64,000 nt of DNA from Cynocephalus volans. Lineage: Eukaryota > Chordata > Mammalia > Dermoptera > Cynocephalidae. Made by a program: the position numbers and the translations under genes. Under the pieces are notes generated by a model. That model saw nothing but the letters and a program-made list of their open reading frames with translations. It did no database searches and was not told the DNA's origin. Every line of letters begins with the position of its first letter. Positions within the stretch are counted from its first letter, which is position 1. Of the stretch, positions 26,301 through 41,300 are shown piece after piece. Location: assembly GCF_027409185.1 (NCBI RefSeq), contig NC_084465.1, positions 26,205,864 to 26,269,863 of the forward strand, given 5' to 3'.

Positions 26301-29300
26301 TGGTAGTCCTGCCCAAAATGAATAAGCTGAATGTAATCATGAAGAAACATGGGATAAACCCAACTAAGGGACATTCTACAATACAACTAGTCTGTACTGT
26401 TCTAAAATATCAATGTCAAAAAAGACAAAGACAGGTTGAGAAACTGTTTTAGACTAAAGGAGACTAAAGATACATGACAAAAGAAAGTAACACATGATCT
26501 AGGATTTTCTTTTGCTATAAAAGACATTATTAGGATAACTGGCAAAATCTGAAATAAGGTCTGTAACTTAGATACTAGTGTTAATTTTATCCCTTATTGT
26601 GTTGTGTTAATTTTTTTTTTTGTTACATGTTCTTCAGTTATGTAAAAGAATGTCTTTGCTTTTCACGAACAGACACTGAAGTATTTAGATGTGAAAGGGC
26701 ATCATATCTGCAACTTGCTTGCAAATGGTTAAAACAGCAAAACAATATATATGCACATGTCTGTGTATATATGAATTACATATGGGGGGAACCGGCAGAA
26801 GATAGCGAGCAGGATAAAGCAAATAAGATAAAATGTTAACATTCGGGGAATCTGAGTGACGGATACAGAATTTTTTACCACTGCAATTTTTCTGTAAATC
26901 TGAAATTATGTCAAAATAAAAACTGAATTATAAAAAAGTCTGTTGTGAGTTTTACTTGGGAAAACCCATGAAGGAACATAATCTTTAGCCATTTATTCTT
27001 ATCTTTTTTGATATCTAGCAGTATAGTTTCATTGGGTGTTTTTGGTTTTTATTTCTAAGTACGTTATAAATTTCCATACAATTGTGAAAAGATCTCTCTT
27101 TATTTTCTAATTGGTTGTTGTTAATAAGTGGAAAAGTGATTTATCTTTGCAAGTTTAAATTTTATCCAGCCAACTTTCTGAACTGTAGTATTAATTACCT
27201 TGAATTTTATAGGTAGACTATCAGATCATCTGCTATTAATGACAAATTTCAGCTCTTTCTTTCTAATATATGTACCCCCCCCCCACCTCCCCAGGTCTTC
27301 TATTGTGTTGGCTGAAAACTCCAGAACTAGATTGAATAGTAGAGATGACAGTGGGCATCTTTGTGTCTTCTTTTTTACTTTAATGAGAACACTGGTAAGG
27401 TTTCACCATTATGTATGATGTTTGTTATTAGTTTCTTGTAGATATTCTATCAATAAAATTAATTTTCTTCTATCCCTGGATACCTAAGAATTTTTTTTCC
27501 TTACCAGGAATGGGTATGGTTTTTTAAAAATAAAATTTGTGTTGAAATGTAATACACAGAAAAATGAATATATATCATAAGGGTACAGCTTAATGCATTT
27601 TAACAAAATGAACACAGTATCAAATTTTATTAAATGCTTTTTTTGATATCAGGAAAATCACACCTTTTCCTTTAATCTATTAAAGTAGTAAACTACTTTA
27701 GTGTGTTTTCCACAGATAAACCCCATTTGATTTTCTTTTCATTTTTAGATTTATCCCTGCCATCTTATACATTTTCATTTACCATTATCTCTTGTCTCAT
27801 TTGTCCACTTTTCTAATTTTACTGAAATAATCAAGCATCTTTTTTTCTTTCCTTTTTTCTTGGGAAGATCTACATCCTATTATCTCTATTACTTTCTAAA
27901 AAACAAAAAAATTTTATTTTTCTAACAATATTAAGAATAATGAGTCTGGAAAGAAACTTGCCTATTAATGGTGGTTACCTCTGGAAAGAGGAATGAGTTT
28001 AGGAAGCTATGAAGCAGGGCCTGTGCTTTTTAAATTTCACTCCTTTTATTGTGAAATTTGACACATGCATAGGAGTGTACATAAATATAAATTTAGAGTT
28101 TAACAATTAAAAAGGGAACATGTAACCATCACCCAGGTCAAGAAACAGAATATTGCCAATGCCCAGAAGCCCTTGCCTGCCCTTCTTGATCACACACCCT
28201 CCAAGTTACCCTCTCCACTTCTAGAGGTAACCTAAAACCTGCTATCTTTTTATAGCTTTTTAGTATACCTAGGTATGTATCTCTAAACGCTATTGTTTAT
28301 TTTTGCTAGTTTTGAAGAGTACTGGAATAGAATGGTAAAGTACGTATTCTTTCTGGGCTCTTTCATTCACAATTATGTTTCTGAGATTCACCCATGGTGT
28401 TGGGGTTCGAGGGGTGGTCTGCTCATTTCTACTGCCAAATACTATTTCTTTGTATTAATATATACCACACTTTATTTATCAAGTCTAAGTTGTATGAACA
28501 GACTTTTGGGTTGTTTTAAATCTGTGGCTCTTAATGTTGCCATAAGCATTTTTGAACATGTTTTCAGGTACATAGGGGCCTACATACATTTCTGTTGGCT
28601 ATAAATCTAGAAATGAAATTTCTGAGTATGGGAACGTATAGGAATCTTTACCTTTATGACATAAAGTCAAAATGTTTTTCAAAATGGTTGTACCAATTTA
28701 CAAACCTACCAGCAACATGTGAGAATTCCTGTTGTTCCACAGTCTTGTCAATACTTGGAATTGTCATTATCAGTCTTTTTAATTTAGCAATTCTTATGGG
28801 TTTGTAAACCTATCTTTTTTAAAAATGCATTTCTCTTATTAGCAATGAAGTTGAGCAGGTTTTCATGTTTATTGGTCATATGAATTTGGGAAATGCCTGC
28901 TCAAGCTTCATATACATTTCTTCTATTGAGATGTCTTTTTTTTTTTTTTTAACTGATTTGTACAAATTTGTTATATTTGCTTGCAATAAGGACCTTCACT
29001 TTTCACCCTATGCATTTCTATATTATTGAAATTTTTCTTTTAATAAGTAGATATTACACCTGTAAATTTTAAAACAAAGAATTACAACCTTTTGCACTAC
29101 TCCCAATTTGTTTAATTTCAGTTACAGAATGTTTTATACACACACACACACACACACACACAAAGACACTCTTACATTTTTTCTCTACAGTTTTAGATAT
29201 CTCTTAACAATCATATTAGGTTTCATGATCCCTTTATTTAGATACTACTCTAAGTTTTATTTTTTATTTATTTTTTTTAAGATGACCGGTAAGGGGATCT

Positions 29301-32300
29301 TAACCCTTGACTTGGTGTTGTCAGCACCAGGCTCTGCCAGTGAGCCAACCGGCCATCCCTATATAGGATCCAAACGCGTGGCCTTGGTGTTATCAGCACT
29401 GCACTCTCCTGAGTGAGCCATGGGCCGGCCCTCAATTCTAAGTTTTACTTAGAGTTTTTTGCACACTACTGCTTCTTATATCCAAATCTTCCTTTTTTTT
29501 TGGATTTTTCATTTTACTAGAAATACCTCCTCCTCAAGTAATTTTCTCAAAATAGATATATGTTGTAAACTTTCAGAGTTATTTATTTTGACCTCCCATT
29601 TATACTCTGGTTAGACCGGGTACAGAATTCTGTCTTCAAGATAATTTTCCTCGGAACACTGAGATACTTAGCTTCTAGCAAACCATGTTGCAGGTGAGAA
29701 ATCCATGCCAGTCTGATTCTCAGTCTTGTGTCCTTCCATGTAACTTGTTTTCTACCCCTGGGATCATAAGTAGTAGTTCAGTAACGTATAAGAAGGTGCT
29801 TTTTGTTGGTTTTTGCATTTTTCTTGCTTGTTCCTTGATGTGCCGTTTATACTTAAAAACTCAGAGTCTTTCTTCATATAGGGAAATATTCTTTACTTGT
29901 TTACTCTGTCCCTTCCACTGTCTGACCTTTTCTTCTGTAACTCCCATAATATGGACACTGGATCACTTAAATCTATCCTCAAAGTATGAATTTTCCTCAT
30001 GTACTTTCCTATCTGTTGTTCTTCTTACTTTATGGTCTGCATATGTCCTCTACTTTATTTCCATGAGAAATAACTGCTCTTAAGCCTATTATTTAATCCT
30101 CCAACTGAATTTTTATTTTGGCAATCAATTCTTCAGTATAGAACTAACTACTGTAATTCGTTAATCATTACTTTTTATCCATGGCAGCTCGTTTTTTATT
30201 TATAGATCAAATTCACTCTTGGCTCTGTGAGAATACCTCCTGTGATCACAACTTCCTAAAGTTCTATTCTGCATCCTCATTATCCCCGTTTCCACACCAG
30301 AAGCTGTTTTATCTGTTCATCTTAGTCACCCTCTTTCAAGTCTAGTTTTCCTCAACTGTCCAGTGAGCCTTGATCATCTATTCATATTAATAAATAAAGG
30401 ACTACATTGGTTAGAAATGTGCATTTCCTCAGTAGTTGTATTAACCTGTCTCCAAAACCTCCAAATGGGAAGCCTGACTGTGGGTCTCTGCAAGTTTTAA
30501 GTGGTACACTGATAGACAGGTTTCCCTTTAGAAGTGGAAAAAAAGAAAGCAGTTTTACCTTATTATTGCCAAAATAAGGCAGGCTGTATTTTGATCGTAT
30601 GGTCCTTTAATGTATGCCAGTCCTTGACAGAGCTCCTTTTTTTTTTCCTCCCCTCATTCCACCCTCCTCACCCAATCTACTGTGGAGGTCCATTACCTGA
30701 GGCTCTGCACCCAGTCTATTGTGGAGGTCTATTACCTAAGGCTCTGCACCCAGTCTATTGTGGAGGTCCATTACCTAAGGCCCTGCTTTGTCCACTCTTT
30801 CTCCAATCCCAGTTAATGCTCACAATGTCTGCCCAACTGTCCCCAAAGCAAACCCTCTACTTTGCTTGAAAAGCTGTTCTCACAGCTTTATCCTGGAAAC
30901 TAATGCCATTGCTAAAGTTCGTTAGATAAGAGAATGAAGAGGAGTAGGGGAAGTAACTGTTTTGAAGGCAGTTCTTTAATTATTTGCCCTGATGTCTCAC
31001 CCTCCCCCCAAACCTGCTCTCTCCTTCCTATACTTGCTGACTCTAAACTTAGAGTTTCAGGAACATGCCTGCTAAGAACTTCTCTGACTTAAGGAGTATG
31101 TATTTGGGGCTGCGTTTTATTCTGTGCTGGTTTCCCAATCAACAGCTTTCTATCACCCTGAAATTCTTCAAAATTTCTGGTATTACAACAATAACAATAA
31201 TAACAGCAGCTAACATTAATTCAACATTTGCTGAATGTAAAAAACTCTAAGTGCTTAGCACATATTTTTTCTCATGAGCTTCACAATAACTCTAGGAGAC
31301 AGGTACTATTATCATCATTCTAATTTCATAGATGAGAAAACAGGTAAAAAGAAGAATAAGGAACTTGCCCAAGGTCACACAGTTGGTAAATGGCAGAGCC
31401 TGGATTCAGACACAGGGAATCTGGCTTCAAAGCCTCCCTTTTCTGTTTTTTAATGTAATTATGATTTCTTTGTCTTATGTTTGCTTTGTCATTTTCAATG
31501 ATATGTGAGAAATAGGGGAAGGTAAATGGGTGCATTCAGTTCATAATTTTATAATAGAAACCTGTGCACCACACTTTCCATTGGTAGAAATACTTTTTAG
31601 AGAAGATGCAGGATCTAGTGAAGGAATCTACTGACAGAAAATATGCCCATGAAACTGTCTTCAATCAGAATCAACAGAGGTAATGTAAAGGATTCCTAAA
31701 ATGAGAGGCTTGTAAGTGGCTATTTCAAAAATATAGATAAGTTAAAAAACAACAACAAAACTAATGAAACATTAAATGATAGCTCTCTCATCTTCTCAAC
31801 AATTCTTTAGTTCACCTTCACCATCACCAGAGAAAAGCTGAAAATATACTAAAAATTTTGTCCCATCCTGTTCCCTAACAGCAGCCTCTTTAATAATTCA
31901 TTTCAACTCAAATACATGATAAACCTACTACATGCACTGTGTGTGCTACAAACTAGAGATAAAGAAATGAAAGGCACTGGCCCACTGGCCCTGCCCTTAC
32001 AGAGCTTACAGTCTAACGGGAGGCACGGACAAGTAAACAAACTACTATAATTCAGTGCGATAAATACTATGATACAGGTAGGTACTCACAGGATGCCATC
32101 AGAACAAAGAAGGGACATGCCTGCCAAGGAAGTTTCCCTGGAAATAACACTGAGTGTTAAAGGGTCAAAGAGGAAACAGGCCTACCAAAGAGATTTTTTC
32201 CTGGAAATAACTTTTAGACTAAGTGTAAAGGATATGCTATTATTGGTTTGGAGAGATTCAGCTGAATTCATCATCTTTTCCTAAAACCTGTCCTTCCGAT

Positions 32301-35300
32301 CCACCTGTATAACACCTGGTGAAGAGTACTATGGTCTACACAGAAAGCTGGAAGTCATGTTTGACTCCTCCCTTGTCCTCTTCAATTAGTCAACCAAGTC
32401 TCATCTAATTCCACTTCCTTATATTTCAAATCAATTCCCTATTCTTCATTCTTACTCCAACTACCTTAATTTCAGTCTCCATTTCTTACCTTGATATCTG
32501 TAATAAATTTCATAACTTTTCTTTAAATTAAATCTCTTCACTAGCTAAAAAACCAAATCTGATCCTGAAAACTCCCCTGGGGTGGTACCCCACTTAACCT
32601 GGGCCCTCTCCAGCTTCTTCTGTCTGCCCTTGCTACAGTTTGAATGTATCCCCCAAAGTTCATATGTTTGGAAACTTAATCCCCATTGCAACAGTGTCGA
32701 GAAGTGCAACCTTTAACAGGCATTTGGGTCCTCATGAGCCCTCATAAATGGATTAATGCTGTTATTGTGTGAGTGGGTTAGTTATTGTGGGAGTGAGTTT
32801 CTGATAAACAGCTGAACCCAGCCCTTTCCTCTCTTTCTCTCTCACTCGCTCTCTCTTATGCTCTCTTGCCCTTCCACCTTCCACCATGGGATGATGCAGC
32901 AAGAAGGCCCTCACCAGATGTTGGTACCTTGATATTGGACTTCCCAGCCTCCAGAAGTGTGAGAAATATAAATTTCTTTTCTTTATAAACTACCTAGTCC
33001 ATGACATTTTCCTAAATGGCTTTACTCAAGCTGCCTGGTCCCCATGGTTTGAGAGGTCCCAACCCTCCCATGCTACACCTATTCAGCTTTGAGCATATCT
33101 CTTCTGAAAGTCACCCTGACAGCCACTCCTCTACCACCCTCCTCCTCCCAAGCTTAGTCAGGTACCTCCCTGGGCTCCCATGCCATACTACTTCAACAGG
33201 ATACTTATCACAAAGAATTATGCTCAAATTATTCTGTAATTGTTTACCTGATTCTCTATTACCTAGATCATCAAGCTAGCACAGTGCCTGGTACATAGGA
33301 AGCAATCAAGAAATACTGAAAGAATGAAAGAATGAACGAACGAACAAATGAAGATAGTGAAGCCCGTGAAAGCTGATGAGACAACCAAAGGAGATAATGG
33401 AGAGAAGGACAGAACATTGGAGCAAAATCCACCTTTAGTGGGTAGGAAGAAAGAAGCTAGCGAAGGAAACAATAAACAATCAAAGAAGTAGGAAGAAAAC
33501 AACTAGGATTGTACAATAATGCAACCTAAAAAAAGAGAAAAATATAAGAAGGTGCAGGTGGTCAACAGCATCAAACACTACCAACAGGTCAAAGAAGGTG
33601 AGAACTATGATGAGGCCAATGATTTAGAGAAGGTCACTAGCGATCTTGATATTGCTAATGTTGCGTTTACTGCCACTTCACTTCTCATCACTATCAGAGA
33701 CCATTTTTCTCAGCCATTGTATGAGGCAATTTAGGGCTTAAAAATAACCAGTGGTTCGAAACTTACCTGTGCAATCTTTTTTTCCAAGATTAAAAAATTG
33801 AAAAACAGAGAATATACAAGAGAAAATAAAATCCCACCATCCAGATATAACCAGTTATTTCATTATTTCCTTTGGTTTTTTTTGTGTGTATATTTTTATA
33901 TAATTGTTATATTGAATTCTATATCCTAATTAAATAATTTCTTAATTATGCTTGCTAAATATAAGCATAATTAATTATAATAAAATAATTTTAATAATAT
34001 AACTTAATAGTAAAGCTTAATTTATGCTTTTTCAGCCCAAAGATTTCTCACTGTAAATCAATAAATTAGCATTCTATTTTATAAATTTAAAAAAAAAAAA
34101 TGTTAAAGAATTAGACACGCCTGCTTGGTCACATGTGCACATGGTTCTTCTGTCACATAATACTAAAATTACCTCTTAATTTTTATCAATAAAATTATTT
34201 ATACTAAAAGGTAGCATACGACCCTAAGTATCTTATCTTGACCCATTTAGGCTTGATTTTATTCTTTTCAGGCTCTGGAGCTTGGCAGCTAAAAATAGGT
34301 TGGGCGCTAGATATAGAAACATCTATCGCAGCTGCAGGATTTTTTCCTACTTATTTTTTTGTTTTGTTTTTTAATCTCTTCAGTTAAAATTAGATATACT
34401 GGCTTATAAATAATTTAATAAGCCTAAATTACAACATTAAGCATGCTTGTCTGACAATCTGTTATATCTAGAAAAATAGTGTGAACCAGAGTTTTCAACT
34501 CTCTTCTGAGATTTTTTTTTAGTACAGAGTATGTCTTAGTGGGAAAAAAAAGAAGTAGAAAGAATGCAACATTTCTAAAAGTAAGAATTGCTAGGTCAAA
34601 GGGTATGAACATCTTGAAGGTTTTTGATACATATCACCAAGCTGGATCCAGAAAGGCTGTATAAAATTTACACTTCCTTCAATATATGAGCTTCATTCTC
34701 CCATACCCTTGCCAACACTGGGTATTCTTATTTTTAGTTTTTGCCTACCTAACAGGTGAAAATATCTTATTGTTTTGTTATGTTTATAACAACAGTGAAA
34801 ATAAGTATCTGTTCATATTTATTGACATTTAAAAAATTGATGATTCATATCCTTTTACATATTGTTCTACAGGGTATTTGCCTTTAACCTATCAATTTAT
34901 AAGAGCTCTTTATATATTCATATTAACCATTTGTTACAAATATTTTCCCCTATTTATTTTTTATTTATGGTATTTGACAAAAGAGGTTTTTTATTTTATG
35001 CCATCACATGAATTAATCTTTAATTTCTTTCTTAGAATCATATTTAGAAAATTATTTCCCATACCCATATTTTAGAAATTATTCACTCAAAGTTATTTCT
35101 AATGTGGTTACAATGAAACACCACTGATAGCACTGAGATAATTTATTTCTACTATCTAATATACATTAAGTGATTCTAACTCCCCAAAACTTATAATTAC
35201 AATTCCAACAGTGGCCGATATAAAACATAAGTTTAAAATTAAGTTCTAGACTTTCTCACTCCAATTTTAGCTGTTTAGACAATTTTTAAAAACCAGAGTT

Positions 35301-38300
35301 TTGAGTTTAGAAAATTCATTCAAAATTCCCTTTAACCCATATGAAGCACAGATCTCTTGCTAGTTATCACCCACCTCTCAAAAACCTGTTAGGGATCCTT
35401 ATGATGGGACAGGACTGAATGAAGCGCCTCCTAACTGGGTCCCATCGTATTTTCTTCTTACCTGTTACCACAATTATCAGCAATAAGTCAGACACATACA
35501 ACACATGGCAAATAATACATAGTTACTGTAGTTATAAAGACAGAAAAACAGGAAACAAAACAATACTTGAATACAGAAAGAAAGTGATGTAAAGTAGCAT
35601 TTAACTCTGTTTTGGAGGTCAAAATTAAAGCAATATATAAGCAGTGATGAAGGTTTTCAACTCTTATCCCCAAAAGAATACAAACAATTGTGTGCACCTT
35701 TTTTTGGAATACTAGTTCAATACTATGTGCACTCAATAATCACCAATGCCATCTTGTGGCAAAAATTCACCAGGAATGTTACAAACAAATTAGAAATGAT
35801 GACATTTTTAAGTCAGTGAATATCAAAAAAGGAGCACTGAAACTAATTGGGCATAAGATAGGCTTCTGTTCCCTTCAAGATTTGGTATTCTTTCATTAAT
35901 TATATGATTAAGAGGATAAAGCAATGCGCACCATTCTTTAAATATGAAATAAGCTCGTTTTACTATAATTAAAATTTATAACAGCAATCAAATAAAACAA
36001 ACATTTACTATCTTGGCACTTCCATGAGGAGGAAGGGGCAAATTTATCTGCCTTCCCTGGAAGCAAATTAGCTCTACATTAACCCCAATTTAAACTTGTT
36101 TTCCTATGAAATAGAAGAAAAATGTAACGCATTTATGGAACTATTAAATGGGGTACTATTGTCTCTTCTCAAAGTTTTGATAGTTCTCAAAGATAGCTCT
36201 TACAATTAAAAAAATTAACATTTGTATAATGTTTAAAGTTTACAAAGAGCTTCCACATATATTACCTCATATGATTCTCACAACAATCATGTATTGATCC
36301 AACATTTTATTAAGCATCTGCTATTCCTGGAGCCCCAGGCTAAGACCTAGGGTTGCAAAAAAACGATATGACTCCTACCCTTAAGAGTTCGTGGTCTTGT
36401 GAGGAAGGCAGATGTGTAAACAAATAATTACATTACAGTGAAGTAATTGCTGTAACAGTAGCTATAAAAACCCTTCAAAGAAGATATCATAATTTTACAA
36501 ATAAAAAAGCTAAAGAAAAATTAAATTACTTAATGCCACATCCAGGATTCAGGCCCTGGCTTTTGACTCTAAAACCTGCCTTCCTTCTACTACACCACAC
36601 TTACCCTGTCTCAAATTCCCTAGAAAGAGAATAGTCTGTATATTCAGATGTCCATCAGCAAGATCTAGTTTGCTTACTACAGAACTTGTCCATAGAAATA
36701 CACAAATTCTGTGTAATGAAATTAGCATTACCTATACATGTATACTTAATATTGTAGAGAGGACAGACTCGTGGGCAAAGGGAAGAATTATTTATCTTGC
36801 AAAAGGGTTTTTCTTTTTATCCTCTAAGTCCTTTAAATCAGTGGTTCTAAAATGTTGGTCTACAGTACACTGCTAGGCCAAGGTAAAGATTTATCAGTCT
36901 GACACAAAATGAGAAAAATATGGACAAGGGAGTAAGTTTTCCAAAAAGCTAAAATGTTCCATTTAAAGGTCTGCACATTTTTCAAAGATTAGAAGATTTT
37001 TGTTGTTAAATCTTCTTTATGAAATGATAGGAAATGGTAGTCAGTTTTGTTTTTAATATCCTTTCTTAGAAAAATAGAAAATTTGCAAGCCTATGTCTAC
37101 CCTAAAAAATACATATTTTTAAAATTTACAGGTTTATGACATCCAAAAGTCTGGAGAACCACTGTTTTAAACAAATACGATATGTGTTGATGACTCCTGA
37201 GTCCAACACTGCCAAAGGATACATAAGATGTATAAGAAACTTCCCTTGCCCTCAAGAAGTTTATATTCTAATTAGGGAGACCAGACAGACACATAAAACA
37301 ATCAGATAGCAATACAAGACAGAATATAACAAGTGATTAGCTTAAAATTTGACATTTTTATGTATCAGAAGCATTAAAACGTACATACCCTTTGACCCAG
37401 CTATTCCACTTCTAGGAATCTATTCCTAAAGAAACAATCATAGATGCATGGAAAGATGTATGGACAAAGATATTAACTGCGGTATTATTTATAATGGCAA
37501 AATTAGAAACATTTTCAATGTCCAATGATAGGGAGATGGTTAAGTAAGTATGCTAATAAACATACTTAAATATGTTCATACTTAAATATGTTCACACCAC
37601 TAAAAAGTATATACAAGACTATTAACATGACAAAAACATTCACAATATATTGCAAATGAAAAATGCAAGGTACAAAATAGTATTAGAGAATGATACAATT
37701 TTAGTAAAGAAAAAAGTGTTTGTACATATTCATGAAAAATACAGAAAGGATATACATCAGATTTTAATTGTGGTTATCTTTGGGTGGTTATCATAAGTGA
37801 TTTTTGTTTTTTCCCCTTTGTGCTGGTCTTTAGTTTCCAAGCTCTCTCACTGAGTAGGCATTACTCTTGGAGTGGAAAAAAAATACCATATTACTTTAAT
37901 ATATATATATATAAGCTATGATTAAAAAATACTAGAAAGAAATAGACCAAATTGTTAACAGTGGTTATGATTGGGGTTGGGGTTATTACCCCTGTACTAT
38001 TTTCTTTTTTTCTTTTTCTTTATTTTTTGGCAGCTGGCCAGTAAGGGGATCCGAACCCTTAACCTTGGTATTGTTAGCACCATGCTCTCTACCAAGCTAA
38101 CCAGCCAGCCCAATATATTATTTTATAATGGAAAATATAAAACTACTTTAGAATAACACTGAGACAATAATATTGAAAATTAATGAACCAAAGTTGTAAT
38201 CAAAAATCCTTTTTTATTTTTCTCAGGGATTCTATCAAACATCTTTGTCATGTTTCTCTTTCAGCAACCAATGTAACTCTGTCATAGGCACAAGCTAATG

Positions 38301-41300
38301 TTGACTGTATGAAGGTTATTCAGGCAGAGTAGGCACTGACTTCAGAACTCACGTTTAATTCCTTCACCCAAAGAGCAGGAAAAAAGAGAAACCAGCAACA
38401 TATCAGTGTAACACCATCAGAAATGTATTTTATTTTAAATACATGTCTTTCCAATTTCATATAAACATATTCCTGGTCTTAATTTTTGTTCACTGAAGTT
38501 TTAATTTTTATATATTCAAACTGCCAATCTTCTTTAGTGATTGCTTCTACTCTTCAAAACAAAAACCATAATTTCTTCAATGATTTCATCAATTTTTGCT
38601 AGCTATTTAAATATTTTCTCCTTTTTACTAAATTTACTTCACTATAAATATAACAATCATTGACAGAACTAAGATGATAGGCCGAGCATACTGTGAGCAA
38701 GTTCACCTTCCCCCAAAGTCTCCCAGATAACACAAAAGCCATTTTTTTAAAAAAATCTATAATCAAAAGAAAGCAAGAAATGCCTTTAATGGATTAAAAC
38801 TCTGAGGAATCACTGAAAGATGAAAGGCTGATAGAATCATTCTAAAGTAGGAAACCACAGCTCTGTAGACTTGGAGTAGAGGGCTAGCACAAGTGGTGGG
38901 AGCAGTTCTCAGGGTAAGCTAAGCCCAAAGGCAGAAGAAAGCAGGAAGGACTGAAATGATTTACAAAATTTACAGCATGACTGGTTGGTGGGTAGCAAAG
39001 GAGTTACACATCAGGTCAGCCCCTCCTACCCATTTACCACTTTAAGTCAATCATTATAGAATAGAGCTATTTGCTCCTAGATGGGAACAATGGAAACAAA
39101 CAACAAAAGTATCACTCTCCAGTTAGAAATAATGAGTATGAACACTTAGATCAGAGAAACAGGACAGAGCCCTGTGTGGATATTAACACCCAGGCAGAAG
39201 AGGGGACAGTCACACTAAAGAACACTGACAACTGATACACTTTACCTCATTGCACATTTCATCCCTGCCCACAATCAGTAGAGAACTGCTGCAATAAATA
39301 GATGTAACAATCACAGGAAGGCTAACAAGGACTCTCAAGTAGAGATGAATGAGCAAAAAACCAAAACCCAAACATGAGAAAGTAGAAAGTATAAAAAAAG
39401 TTAAGATACAAAAGAGAATTGAGCAATCTCTATCAAAATTCTGACTTTTTTTTTTTCGTTTTTTCAGAAAAGTACAAGCTAATCCTAAACTTCATATGGA
39501 AATTCAAGGAACCTGGAATACCAAAACAATCTTGAAAAAGAACTAAGTTGGAAGACTCACACTTCCTGACTTCAAATCTTACTGCAAAGATACAGTATTC
39601 AAAACAGTGTGATGCTGGCATAAGGATGGACATATAGATCAATGGAATGGAATCAAGATTCCAAAAGTAAACCCAAACATCTATCGTCAATTGATTTTTG
39701 ACAAGGGTGACAAGACTATTCAGTAGGGAATGAACAGTCTTTTCAACAAATAAATGATCCTGGGATAACTGAATGTGCTTTTAAACCTAAAATTCTGTAC
39801 CTACTGAAACTCTTGTTCAAGTATAAGAATGAAATAAAGACATTTTTGGATGTGAAGAATACAAAAAGTTTGCTTCCCTCAGACTTCTGATGAAAGAATT
39901 ACTCAAAGATATATATCTGGAATAAAAAAAATTTAATCCAAGAATAACAAACAAGGCACAAGAGAAGAGTAAGCAGAGAAACCAGTAAAACCTTTAAGTC
40001 TAAATAAGCACCGAAACACAAAATCTTACTAACATTCCAAACTACAATCTCAGATGCTATCAACAGGAATAACTGTAGGGGTAGAAAGTGGGGTTAGATA
40101 AAGGGAAAGCAGAAAAATATCTTTATCTAATCCAGAAGTATATAGAAAGTGATTAACATAGCCATCAATAGAAAAATATAAATTTAAGTATTGCATGAAA
40201 TATTTAAGAATACTAGATAGCTTCACTGGTAAATTCCTCCAAACATGTAAGAAAGAAATAATATCTATCCTACACAAACACTTTCAAAGAATAAAGAAAC
40301 TTATTTATGAGACTACCATAACTCTGATATCAAACCTGATAAAAACATTAAAAATAATTATAGGTCAACATCCCTTATAAATATAAGCACAAAAATCCTA
40401 AACAAAACATTAGTAAATATAATCAAAGTTATATAAAAAGTATAATATGTCATGACCAAGTAAAATTCATTCTAAGAATGTAAGGCTAATTTAACATTCA
40501 AAAATCCATCTGTATAATTCACCACACTAACCAAATAAGGAGAAAAACTATATGATCATCTCAATAAATGAAAAAAAAAAAAAAAGCATTTGTAAGAGTC
40601 AATACCAAGTAAACTAGGGAATAAACTTCTTCAACGTGGTGAAAGATATCTTCAGTAAACCTATAGCCAACACTATACCTAAAGGAGCATATTGAACACT
40701 TTCACTGGAGATCAAAAGCCAGATAAGAATCTTCAATACTTCCACTTCTCTCCAAAACTCTACTGGAAGTTCAAGCTAGGGTAATAAGGCAAGAAAAACA
40801 AAATAAAGGTTGAAAAGGAGTATGTAAAACTGTCTTTTATTTACAAATGACATGATTGCATAAGTAGAAAATCCAAAAGAATCTACAAATAATTAGAAGA
40901 AGTGACTTTAGCAAGGTTGTTGGATATAAGGTTACTATACCAAAAAAACTTGTATTTCTCTAAACTAACAAGAATTATAAAATGAAAATTTTAAATGCCA
41001 TTTATAACAGCATCAAAAGTCATCAAATAGTAAAAAGTATCATATAATATCTATGAATAAATCTAACAAATACTGGCTGGCCAGTTAGCTTACTTTGGGG
41101 AGTGTGGTGCTGGTAACAACAAGGTCACAGGTTTGGATCACCATACCAGCCAGGCACCAAAAGAAAAAAAAGAAAAAAAAAAAAAAAAACAATGTGTAAA
41201 ACCTCTACACTGAAAATTGTAAAACCTTGTTTAGAGAAAATTCAAGACCTAAATAAATGGTGCCTCTCCACAGAGGGAAAGAGATCAATCTCCTCTTGCC

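Noticed and set aside
30534..30869. A 111-codon plus-strand frame as a real gene
   Set aside because: The openness comes largely from a 39-bp tandem repeat; there is no start context, domain or homologue that I recognise.
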